A stretch of 19,778 nucleotides of DNA from an uncultured Prevotella sp. (GTDB taxonomy: Bacteria > Bacteroidota > Bacteroidia > Bacteroidales > Bacteroidaceae), in the NCBI GenBank assembly GCA_900548195.1, contig URJQ01000052.1, positions 1 to 19,778 of the forward strand. The letters run 5' to 3'. A program made the position numbers and the translations under genes. Position 1 is the first letter of the stretch. The number at the start of each line of letters is the position of its first letter. Shown piece after piece: positions 1-8,400 of the stretch. Below the pieces are notes generated by a model. It did no database searches and was not told the origin of the DNA. It worked only from the letters and a program-made list of their open reading frames with translations.

Positions 1-56
1 ATTATGCATTATGAATTATGCATTATGAATTATGCATTATGAATTATGCATTATGA
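1..56. repeat. Heptanucleotide tandem array, ATTATGC/ATTATGA
   Basis: Eight consecutive 7-bp units alternate ATTATGC and ATTATGA, giving four perfect 14-bp repeats with a partial unit running on to about 61. The array begins at the window edge, so its true length is unknown. It contains no ORF. Three other heptamer arrays of different sequence lie in the later intergenic regions. Confidence 0.95.
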
Positions 57-153
57 ATTATAATTTATTCCTAAACCTAAAAAAACAAAAAAGTGACGAA
101 AATGACAAATATTAGTGTTTTTTTGTAAATAATCCAGTTTTTCTTGATGTATC

Positions 154-175
154 AAAATAGGGAAATTCCTATTTT
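154..175. promoter_or_regulatory. AT-rich perfect inverted repeat (hairpin or operator)
   Basis: AAAATAGG at 154-161 and CCTATTTT at 168-175 are perfect reverse complements around the 6-nt loop GAAATT. It lies in non-coding AT-rich DNA about 107 bp before the first possible ORF. It could be the terminator of a gene left of the window, since the 3' arm itself ends in TATTTT, or a dimeric regulator's operator. Nothing in the sequence separates these options. Confidence 0.5.
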
Positions 176-243
176 CAGACAAAAATGTAAGAAATATACA
201 AATTCCTGATTGAAATATCACATAGTTTTATAATTAAAATAAC

Positions 244-251
244 TTACTTTG
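244..251 (+). promoter_or_regulatory. Possible Bacteroidetes -7 promoter element
   Basis: TTACTTTG differs at one position from the Bacteroidetes -7 consensus TAnnTTTG. It lies 31 bp before the ATG at 283, a plausible leader length. No good TTTG-type -33 box was found at the expected distance, so support is weak. Confidence 0.25.
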
Positions 252-282
252 CAGAGCGAAACTTATAGTTCTGCACCTTCAC

Positions 283-450
283 ATGTCTCATTCCCAAGAA
301 AAGCCTATGCCGATGAAACAATCCGACAAGTCATCCAGTCCGACAAGCAACCGCTTCCCCTACGACCTCGTAGATGAGATGATCAAAGACCATTTGGCAA
401 GCATCAACGAGAAAGACGAGACAAATAAAGGAGATAAGGCTGGCTCATAA
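283..450 (+). CDS. Possible small protein of 55 aa, unknown function
   Basis: An ATG at 283 opens a 55-codon frame ending in TAA at 448-450. The only in-frame stop upstream is at 235-237 and no other ATG lies between, so this is the only ATG start. The product is hydrophilic: the first 25 residues are rich in Ser, Pro, Lys and Gln, the middle (about 26-46) could form an amphipathic helix (PYDLVDEMIKDHL), and the end is Lys/Asp/Gly-rich. There is no signal peptide, so it would be cytoplasmic, unlike every other product here. It ends 79 bp before the 995-aa gene and may be a small regulator, a translated leader or chance. I do not recognise a family. Confidence 0.4.
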   Translation: MSHSQEKPMPMKQSDKSSSPTSNRFPYDLVDEMIKDHLASINEKDETNKGDKAGS

Positions 451-529
451 GCAAAAGAATCGAACAATCATCAGATAGTAAGATTGAGAATTCGACAAAT
501 CATATTATTCACCTTTCATATTTCAGATT

Positions 530-3517
530 ATGAGAAAACATCTAACCCTATTGCTAATCTTACTGCTATATGCAGTGGGGATAGCAGCGCAAACCCCGAA
601 TTGGGGATATGTGGCCAATGAGTCTCATTCTGCTCATGTAGTGTATGTCGGTGTGGTTGACAGTAAAGGAAACCCTGTCGATTTGAATCTTGACACATAC
701 CTCGGAGCATTTATTGACGGTAAATGTCGCGGTCAAGTAAAATTGACAAGCAGTAATGACATTTATTATTTCCCTATCCGAATCGAAGGAACGGCTTCCG
801 ACAACGGCAAGGCCATTTCTTTCCGCATCAGGGAACCTTGGGGAACAGAGTATGAACTCAATGGTCCACAGTCTATCACCTATAAGAATGAGACAACGAC
901 AGGAACGCTGTCCAGTCTCTTCAAATTGAATTTCGAAGCTCCTCGTTATTATAGTCTAACGCAAGAGTTTTTATCTGTAATGGTAGGCGAGTCTCTGGAT
1001 CTGACTCAATATGTCAAATTTACACCGGAGAACGCCAATATACCAATTATAAATTGGGACTTCTCCAACTCAAAACAATACTATGAGGTGAAAGATAACA
1101 AACTCATAGGAAAGGCACCAGTTAAGGGTGGCTACCTTGGACTTAACATGGTCAATGTCAAATACAATGGTAATGGTCAAGGTTGTTTCTTCGTCAATGT
1201 CATCCAGCCAGCTACCTCCATCACCCTAAAGGATGAATACAAGAATGGAATAACAGTGGAAATAGGTGACACTGCTGTTCTGAATACTGCATTGCGTACG
1301 TGCTATACGGTGAATCCTGCTAATTGCAATGAGGAACTGGAATGGACAAGCAGTGACCCTGAGGCTCTTGTATCTACTATGGAAACAAATTCTCAGGGTA
1401 TCAAGGAAAAGAAGTTCACCCCAGTGAAGCCAGGTGTCTTCACCATGACTCTCAAAGGTGAGAAGGCAAGCATCCAACTGAAGGTTACCGTACACAAGGG
1501 AGTGACAGGCATCGATCAGACATTTGGTAACTTTATATATATAAATGTGGGAGAAAGCCTTAAGGATATTCTTCCATTGACATATAAGGTGATGCCGGAG
1601 GATGCTACAGACAAGAGCGTCACATACACGATAGAAAATCGAAATAGCAATACGCCTGTGCTTGAAGAAAGGAATGGCGAAATTGTAGGTGTCAATCCTG
1701 GAGAAGCATCCATTATTGTCAAATCAAATGACAATCCTTCTCTAAATAGTCCTGTGCATCTCGTGGTGTACGTCAATAAAGCCGTTAACAGTCTGACGTT
1801 CAAGAAGGATGAGTTGTCTTTCATCAAGCCACAGAACGATGGTGATAAAGCCGATTATTTCGATGAAGTAAAGGCAAACATCGTATTCTCACCTAATTGG
1901 CCACAGTGGAATGGAGATAAACAAACTAATTTCTCCATCGTATCTGACAATCTGGATGTTTTAGATTTGCAATATTATTTCTATGACCAAATAGAGCGGG
2001 CACTCCCACTCAAACTCGGTACGGCAAATGTAACTGTAAACTACAGTGCACCGCATACCATTATCCAGGATGGCGTTCTGAAGAATACCACGAACACCCT
2101 CAATGGTTCATTCAAGGTGAATGTAGTGGAAGGCCTCAGTCGTTTCACTATCGAAAATGTAGTTACAGGTCTCGGCAAACCTGTTGAGGTGAAGATCGTT
2201 CCAGAGCCAAGCACTGCAAAGATAGACCCAAGCCTTATCAAGGTCACCGTAGGATGGAATCCAGACTATAGTGACAAGCCGGGCGAAAAATGGGAGATCG
2301 CTACCATAGCTTCTGCAAGCGAAGACAACCTTACCTGGACTCTCAATCCATTGGCTTTAGGACATGGCACCATCTATGTATCCTATGGAAACAATGAATA
2401 TATGGGACAAGGTGAGTTTACCATCGGTCAGTCTTATATCCAGAAGGAAGGATGGAAGTGGAGCACATTCCTCAATACGCTCGAAAGCGGCACGATGCAG
2501 AATGCGTTTGGAGATGCAGTGCAGGAAATCCGTAGTGAATACCAACTCATGTATAATGACCCGAAATATGGTTACTTCGGCGATCTTAATATGCTCTACT
2601 CAGAAGAGTGCTACAAGGTAAGAATCAAGGATGGACAAAATGTAGATTTCATAGTGGATGTGACTTCCGTCAGTAATTATGGTGGCGAAAAGGAATACCA
2701 CGCAAAGTGGAACTGGATACCATATACCAGCCAGCTGACTCTCTCTCCTAATGAATACTTCCGTATGGATGACGGAGCTTTCCAGAATGGCGACCGTGTC
2801 GTCTCTAAGGATGAAGGCTTCGCAGAGTTCAATGACGGCAAGTGGGGTGGCACCCTTACTGCAATGCGTCCAGGCGAAGGATATATGTTCTACAATGCTT
2901 CCAGCGAGAAAAAGCTTGTCTCTTATAGAGGTGATAAGGACTTCGAACAGCGTCCAGCAAGCGCAGGAGCTAAGGCTACATTCGTCAAGCCAACGGTTTG
3001 GAAATACAACAGCGCACCTTTCGCTGACAATATGACTATCGTTGCCGACCTCGGAAGTCAGTATTCTACAAGTAATTACACCGTAGGTGCATTCGTAGGC
3101 GGTGAGTGTCGCGGAGAAGGTAGAATGGTGGATGGCAAGTGTTTCATCACCGTTCACGCTGACAAGGATGAGGTTATCTCATTCCTCATGCATGACGACA
3201 TGACCGACGAGGTACGCACAGTCAATGAGCGCCTTGCTTTCTCAGAAATGGCAGGCTCTGTCAAGCGTCCTTTAAGAATGACATTGGGCGCCACAACGTC
3301 TATCGACGAGGCTACTATCGACCGTTCCGGCATCGCAGTGGTCAACGGACAGATTTCTATCCAGGGTCTTGACGTGGCTTCAATCCTTGTGGTCAACCCT
3401 GCAGGAGCAGTGGTATTGCGCAATCAGACCAATATCAGCCACCTGCCATCAGGCGCTTACATAGTGAATGTAAAGACCACTGACGGCAAGACCATCACCA
3501 AGAAGATTACGAAATAG
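530..3517 (+). CDS. Secreted multi-Ig surface protein with T9SS type A sorting domain (995 aa)
   Basis: Predicted cell-surface protein exported by Sec and then T9SS. A signal peptide spans residues 1-20 (VGIAA before Gln21). A module with core YLGAFIDGKCRG (57-68) covers about 23-136. Ig-like/BIG2-type beta domains follow at about 137-226, 227-324, 325-418 and 419-535, the second and third with typical 'TSSDPEALV' and 'GEIVGVNPGEASI' features. About 641-800 resembles the Bacteroidetes 'GWNWIS...' module, apparently in two tandem copies (GWKWSTF and AKWNWIPY), ending PGEGYMFY. A second CRG module (YTVGAFVGGECRG at 850-862) covers about 820-920. Residues 923-995 match a T9SS type A C-terminal domain, with LPSGAYIVNV and the terminal KKITK. 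Family knowledge says this tail is removed and the protein attached to the cell surface. No catalytic motif was seen. The start has no Shine-Dalgarno site. The protein is probably adhesive or structural. Confidence 0.96.
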   Translation: MRKHLTLLLILLLYAVGIAAQTPNWGYVANESHSAHVVYVGVVDSKGNPVDLNLDTYLGAFIDGKCRGQVKLTSSNDIYYFPIRIEGTASDNGKAISFRIREPWGTEYELNGPQSITYKNETTTGTLSSLFKLNFEAPRYYSLTQEFLSVMVGESLDLTQYVKFTPENANIPIINWDFSNSKQYYEVKDNKLIGKAPVKGGYLGLNMVNVKYNGNGQGCFFVNVIQPATSITLKDEYKNGITVEIGDTAVLNTALRTCYTVNPANCNEELEWTSSDPEALVSTMETNSQGIKEKKFTPVKPGVFTMTLKGEKASIQLKVTVHKGVTGIDQTFGNFIYINVGESLKDILPLTYKVMPEDATDKSVTYTIENRNSNTPVLEERNGEIVGVNPGEASIIVKSNDNPSLNSPVHLVVYVNKAVNSLTFKKDELSFIKPQNDGDKADYFDEVKANIVFSPNWPQWNGDKQTNFSIVSDNLDVLDLQYYFYDQIERALPLKLGTANVTVNYSAPHTIIQDGVLKNTTNTLNGSFKVNVVEGLSRFTIENVVTGLGKPVEVKIVPEPSTAKIDPSLIKVTVGWNPDYSDKPGEKWEIATIASASEDNLTWTLNPLALGHGTIYVSYGNNEYMGQGEFTIGQSYIQKEGWKWSTFLNTLESGTMQNAFGDAVQEIRSEYQLMYNDPKYGYFGDLNMLYSEECYKVRIKDGQNVDFIVDVTSVSNYGGEKEYHAKWNWIPYTSQLTLSPNEYFRMDDGAFQNGDRVVSKDEGFAEFNDGKWGGTLTAMRPGEGYMFYNASSEKKLVSYRGDKDFEQRPASAGAKATFVKPTVWKYNSAPFADNMTIVADLGSQYSTSNYTVGAFVGGECRGEGRMVDGKCFITVHADKDEVISFLMHDDMTDEVRTVNERLAFSEMAGSVKRPLRMTLGATTSIDEATIDRSGIAVVNGQISIQGLDVASILVVNPAGAVVLRNQTNISHLPSGAYIVNVKTTDGKTITKKITK

Positions 3518-3534
3518 TAACATAACGTATTTAT

Positions 3535-3569
3535 GGGAGGTTGGGGCAGACTCTTTGGCTCAGCCTCCC
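3535..3569 (+). terminator. Long-stem hairpin after the 995-aa gene, probable terminator
   Basis: GGGAGGTTGGG at 3535-3545 pairs with CTCAGCCTCCC at 3559-3569, an 11-bp stem with two G-U pairs and a 13-nt loop, starting 18 bp after the stop codon. The nearest T-run is TTTTT near 3588-3592, so a classical U-tract is not adjacent. It may terminate the 995-aa transcript or protect its 3' end. Confidence 0.5.
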
Positions 3570-3610
3570 TATAAATCCCTTCCTCTGTTTTTATCTCCAG
3601 TTCACGGTTG

Positions 3611-3635
3611 AGCCCCTGCGGGCTATCAGCCTTTT
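3611..3635 (+). terminator. Two overlapping hairpins with a T-run before the barrel gene
   Basis: AGCCC (3611-3615) can pair with GGGCT (3620-3624). Alternatively GGCT (3621-3624) pairs with AGCC (3628-3631), immediately followed by TTTT (3632-3635) and ATT. The two folds share 3621-3624 and cannot coexist, which is the layout of an attenuator. The stems are only 4-5 bp, so this is tentative. The same stretch may also be a degenerate copy of the hairpin-tail element found at 17419-17449. Confidence 0.35.
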
Positions 3636-3661
3636 ATTAACAAACTCAAAGAAGCGAAGCG

Positions 3662-5395
3662 ATGAAAAGCCCCCTACATATAACCCTCATCACGACTCTG
3701 GCAGCCCTATGCTTGTGTAATGAAGCGGCTAAGGCACAGACCATATCGGAGATTGCAAAGAGCGATCCCCTGATCATAACAGGCTCAGTAGGAACGCGTA
3801 ACACCTACTTCCACTCATCGGCAAGCAATAGCTACGCTTCTCCTTTGAGTAATATGTTCTACCTGAACCTCAACGTGAGTCTCTATGGATTCAACATGCC
3901 GTTCTCGTTCTACTATTCCAACAATAATCTGGATTTCAATTATCCACACATCAACTTCAAGATCAATCCGCAATACAAGAACTGGCGCGGATACATCGGA
4001 CGTACCTCCCTCAATTTCAGCCCCTACATCATGAATATGTCATTCAATGGAGTAGGACTGGAATATCGTGGACGCCAGTTTCATACCAGCATATTCTATG
4101 GCACTTTCCGCAATGCCATCAACGATAATCCCGACGATCCAGCACCGCGCAATCCGCAATATCAGCGAGTGGGGTGGGGATTCAATGTCGGCTACAGCAA
4201 CGGCCGCGGGGCAATAGACCTCTATATGCTTCGTGCATACGACCGTCTCAACACCATTGATGCGTCTTGGCGTGAGCGCATCGCACCGCAGGAAAACCTT
4301 TCCTTCGGACTCAAGGGCAGCTATTCCTTCAAGCGCTATTTCTCTTTTGCCACCAATATCGCCATGTCGGCATTCTCTACCGACAGAAGAGCAGACAAAA
4401 TAACAACGGACGAAACCAAGCGTTTCGACAAGATATTCGACACTCGCTACACCTCTCTCGCACGATTTGCAGGAGACGTAAGCCTCAATTTCAATTCGCA
4501 GACATTCAATACATCTGTATTCTACCGTATGGTGCAACCAGATTATCTGACGCTCGGAACCAACTATTTAGCAAACAATTACCACAGCATAGGCGTGACA
4601 ATGGGCACATATCTCTTCAGAAATATCTCCCTGTCAGCCACTTTCTCCGGACAGGAGGACAACCTCACCAACCGGCAGATGTACACCACGCGCGGTTATG
4701 TCTATTCAGCCAACGCCAGTTCGCGCATAGGCGAGCATTTCAATGTGTCGGCTTCCTACAGTGGTTACCTCACTACGCAGGGTGATGGCACGGAGAAAGT
4801 CAATGATACCACCCAGGTGAAGCGCATAATGCACTCGCTCGCATTTACCCCGACCTACACCACGGAGGATGAAATCCTCGCTCATACAGCATCGCTCTCA
4901 GCCAGTTGGTCGAAAAACAAGGACCTAAACAAGTTCTCCACCGGCGTGGGAGACTATACATCCCTCGCTCTCGGTGCCACTTACGACCTCGGAGTGAAGG
5001 CTTGGGACATGGATTTCATCACCTCCATCAGCTATCAGAACACCAAGGGCTCGGGAACGAGATATACCAGTGACGTGGCTTCATTCACCACAAGCCGCTC
5101 ATTCCTCAGTGAGAAAAACCTGAATCTCTCTGCCACTCTCTCGCTCTGCTACAACGAAGTGGAGAAAATGTCGAAAAGCCTATCGATGGGAATGGACTTC
5201 TCAGCAAGCTATACCATCAATAATGAGCACATGTTCTCATTCACAGCAGGAATGTATAAGTATGGAGACGTCAACCCGTCGAAGACGCACGACGACCTCA
5301 ATGCCACTGACATCACCCTCAGTTTCAATTACAACTATACATTCACGTTGCTCGAACTGAAGAAAAAAGCAGAGAAAGCGTCGAAAAAGAAATAA
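3662..5395 (+). CDS. Outer-membrane beta-barrel protein (577 aa)
   Basis: Predicted integral outer-membrane protein. A signal peptide covers residues 1-25 (NEAAKA before Gln26). The rest is almost wholly alternating polar/hydrophobic beta-strand rich in Tyr, Phe, Ser and Asn, with aromatic belts (MFYLNLNVSLYGF, FSFYYSNNN, ISLSATFSG) and short charged turns. By length it could hold about two dozen strands. No TonB box, plug domain, POTRA or OmpA-like domain was seen, so it is neither a TonB-dependent receptor nor a BamA relative. The last strand (FNYNYTFTLLEL) is followed by a Lys-rich tail, KKKAEKASKKK; most barrels end at an aromatic residue, so this tail is odd and probably periplasmic. It is 57 bp upstream of the giant gene, suggesting co-transcription and a role in anchoring or exporting that protein. 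The exact family is unassigned. Confidence 0.92.
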   Translation: MKSPLHITLITTLAALCLCNEAAKAQTISEIAKSDPLIITGSVGTRNTYFHSSASNSYASPLSNMFYLNLNVSLYGFNMPFSFYYSNNNLDFNYPHINFKINPQYKNWRGYIGRTSLNFSPYIMNMSFNGVGLEYRGRQFHTSIFYGTFRNAINDNPDDPAPRNPQYQRVGWGFNVGYSNGRGAIDLYMLRAYDRLNTIDASWRERIAPQENLSFGLKGSYSFKRYFSFATNIAMSAFSTDRRADKITTDETKRFDKIFDTRYTSLARFAGDVSLNFNSQTFNTSVFYRMVQPDYLTLGTNYLANNYHSIGVTMGTYLFRNISLSATFSGQEDNLTNRQMYTTRGYVYSANASSRIGEHFNVSASYSGYLTTQGDGTEKVNDTTQVKRIMHSLAFTPTYTTEDEILAHTASLSASWSKNKDLNKFSTGVGDYTSLALGATYDLGVKAWDMDFITSISYQNTKGSGTRYTSDVASFTTSRSFLSEKNLNLSATLSLCYNEVEKMSKSLSMGMDFSASYTINNEHMFSFTAGMYKYGDVNPSKTHDDLNATDITLSFNYNYTFTLLELKKKAEKASKKK

Positions 5396-5452
5396 TACCG
5401 ACACTTTCCACCTAATATATATATACTCATAGAAATCAAAACATTACACGAT

Positions 5453-8400
5453 ATGAAGACATTGCGATACTGCCTCACCTCGCTATTGATTATCATGAAC
5501 TCACTCATGACAATGGCGGCAGACGACATCATCGTCAACATTACTCCCGTGCAGCCTGTGCTTCCTCCGCAGATAGGAACGTACATCAGCAATCCGGGAG
5601 CCTACTTCAACGTGACCGTGACCAACACCACACCGAAGCAGGCATTCATCTATTTCGGCATGACGCTCGCCAAAATGCCTAATGTCACCGAGCCGATGGT
5701 ATATGTGCCAGGCAATCGCATGCCTAAGACACCGACTGTGGCTCTCGCTGCCAATGAGACAAGACATCTGAATCTCACGGAGATGCGTCAGATGTTCAAT
5801 CACCTTGCAGCGTCAGACATTATCACTCAGTATGATTATTCCAGTGGATTTGCCAGCGGTCAGTTCGGACTCCTGGAGGAAGGCGAGTACCGTATCCAGC
5901 TCAATGTATATAAATGGAGCGTAGAAGGCAATACGGACATACTGCTCACTGGTGTGAACGCTGTAACCACTAATGGCAAAAACTCATGCCAATTTACGGT
6001 GCGCTATAAGGTCGATGCACCTAAATTCGTCAATCCGATACGCCCTATGGGTGTGTCGCTTGATGCATTAAATAATGTCGCTGAACTCAATCCATTAAAC
6101 CCTATGTTTACATGGACTGAGACAGTGCTGACTGGTGCCCGTCCGGTGTATTTCAATTACGACTTCAAAGTGGTGGAAGTAGGACCTGGACAGGACCCGG
6201 AAGATGCGTGGACTCATGAGACACACGTGCTATATAAGAAGGAGAACCTTACGTCAGCCACTGCTGTCATTCCGCAGAATGTCATCAGAATGATGGACAA
6301 GAACTGCACCTATGCCGCACGTGTTACGGCTAAACAGCGCAATCAAGTGACCATGAACAACATGGGATTCACTCTCGTGGCTAACGAAGGACGCAGTGAT
6401 CTTATGCTTTTCAAACTGAAATCAGACGACAATCCTAAGTCTGTCACTCCGAAAGACGAAGACAAAAAGGGGAAAGACGAAGGCAAAAACGGGAAAGACG
6501 AAGGTAAGGAAGGAAAAGATAAAGGCGGAAAGAAAGACAATGATGATAAGGACAAGGATTCCGAAGACAAAGATTCAGACAAAGGTCTGGAACTGAAGTT
6601 CGGCTTCGGGTCGAAGGAGGGAACCTTGACTGACTCGATATATAATTTCTGTAACCCGGAAATCCTCTCGCCGTCATTCAATTCCGAAGCTGGCGCTCGC
6701 AAGATATTTGTCAACAATGACATCCTTGTAGAGTGGAAAAGAGCAAGATATGTCGGCGGTATTGGTACACGTCAGGACAGCGTAAAGCTATCTTATGACG
6801 TGCAGATCTTCCGTGGAGACCCTTCATTGAGCAATGAAGAGAACTTCAAGGGCGAGCCTATCTACAGCCGTACCACAGAGGAACTGAGGGACAGCATCCC
6901 TTGGGAGACAATCAATGGCGACGTAAATATCGGTGATTACCTCATCCTGCGCGTCAAGCCTACGTCTGTCAACACGCAGTCTGTGGCTTTTGTCAATGAT
7001 ACCATCAACGTGGTGGACTTCGCTCTCAGCGACCGTATCAGTCAGAAGTTCTTCCAGTGTTCCGCTCAGATTTCCATCGACAATACCATTCCTACCAAAA
7101 AGTCGGCTTCCGACTATAAGGGAAAGGTAGTGGGCATAGGTCAATACCAGCTCAAGATAGATGAAATCTCCAAGTCGAAGCAGGGCTTCAAGGGCCGTGG
7201 CCGCGTGGAATGGCGTCCTCTGGGCATGAAGGTGATGATAGCGGTGGAGTTTGATTCCCTCTGCATCAATACCGATGACATCGTCTATAGCGGAATGGTA
7301 CGCGGACGAAAGGATGATAATTACTATAGTCACAATGGCGAACAGGTGGATAAACTGTTTACTGAATGGGGACTGGACAATCTCATCGGCGACACCAGAC
7401 TGCCGTTTGCTGACAAACTTCAGAAAGAGGCCTCACAGCGTGGACGTGAGTTTGCCAAGAGTATGGGTATCGGAAACTATTACAAATGGTATCATGATGC
7501 CAAGGACTTCCTCAGCGAAGGCAAGCTCGACAATGTATGCCTGCCTATCAAGTTGCCGGAGAAGATAGGCAAAGTGCCGGTGGATCTGCAGATTGTCAAT
7601 GTGACATTTGCTCCTACATGGGCGTCAATGGACCTCATGGGCACCTTCATGCTCCCTAACAGCAGCCACATCAAGAATGAGGTTCTCGTGCTCGGAGCAC
7701 CGCATCTCTGCATCAGTCCGGAGAGATTGCTGCCGGAAGGCGGCGCTATATGCCTGCTTTCAGACTTCACTCTCACCGAGCAGGACTCCCAGTTTGACTT
7801 CACATTCAAGTCACCTACCGACATCACCGTCACCAACAACGGTGAGGCACCTGACGATGGCTGCTATATCAGTTGGGCTAACGACACTCTTTCCGCATTC
7901 ATGCTTGATGTGGAGATGACAGTTCCTAATCTCAAGAAGGTGGATAGCAATGGAAAAGTCACCGAGGAATTGCCTAAGGTATATGTGAAATGGGGCGTAC
8001 GCGACTGGAATGACTGGACTGCAAAGGTCGCAATGGATAATTTCGAGGCTGACGATCTGCCGGGTTGGACATTCAAACCGGGCAAGATGGTCTATGACCA
8101 CTCATCCACGAAGAATGATGACATCATGGGTAAGTTCCCAGCTACCTATGACAAGTCAAAGTCGCTTACTGCCAACAAGATGGAATCCTGGCAGGGACTC
8201 TATATCAGTGAGGTGGGAGTGCAGTTCCCTAAGTCGCTTACATTCGGCAGTGCAGACTCCGAAAAGCGCACTTCTGCAAGCATCAAGAACATGTTCTTCG
8301 ACAAGAGCGGTGTCACCCTGTCGGGAGGTATCGACAATGCTTTCGATGCAGTGACGGGAAAGTTCGGCGGATGGGCATTCTCCATCGACAAGGTGTCAAT

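Noticed and set aside
3662..5395. Barrel as a TonB-dependent receptor or SusC homologue
   Set aside because: It is far shorter than SusC proteins and lacks a plug domain and TonB box; no SusD-type lipoprotein is adjacent.
5417..5430. TAATATATATATAC before the giant gene as a promoter
   Set aside because: It is A/T-rich but does not match TAnnTTTG, and the 57-bp spacing favours co-transcription with the barrel gene.
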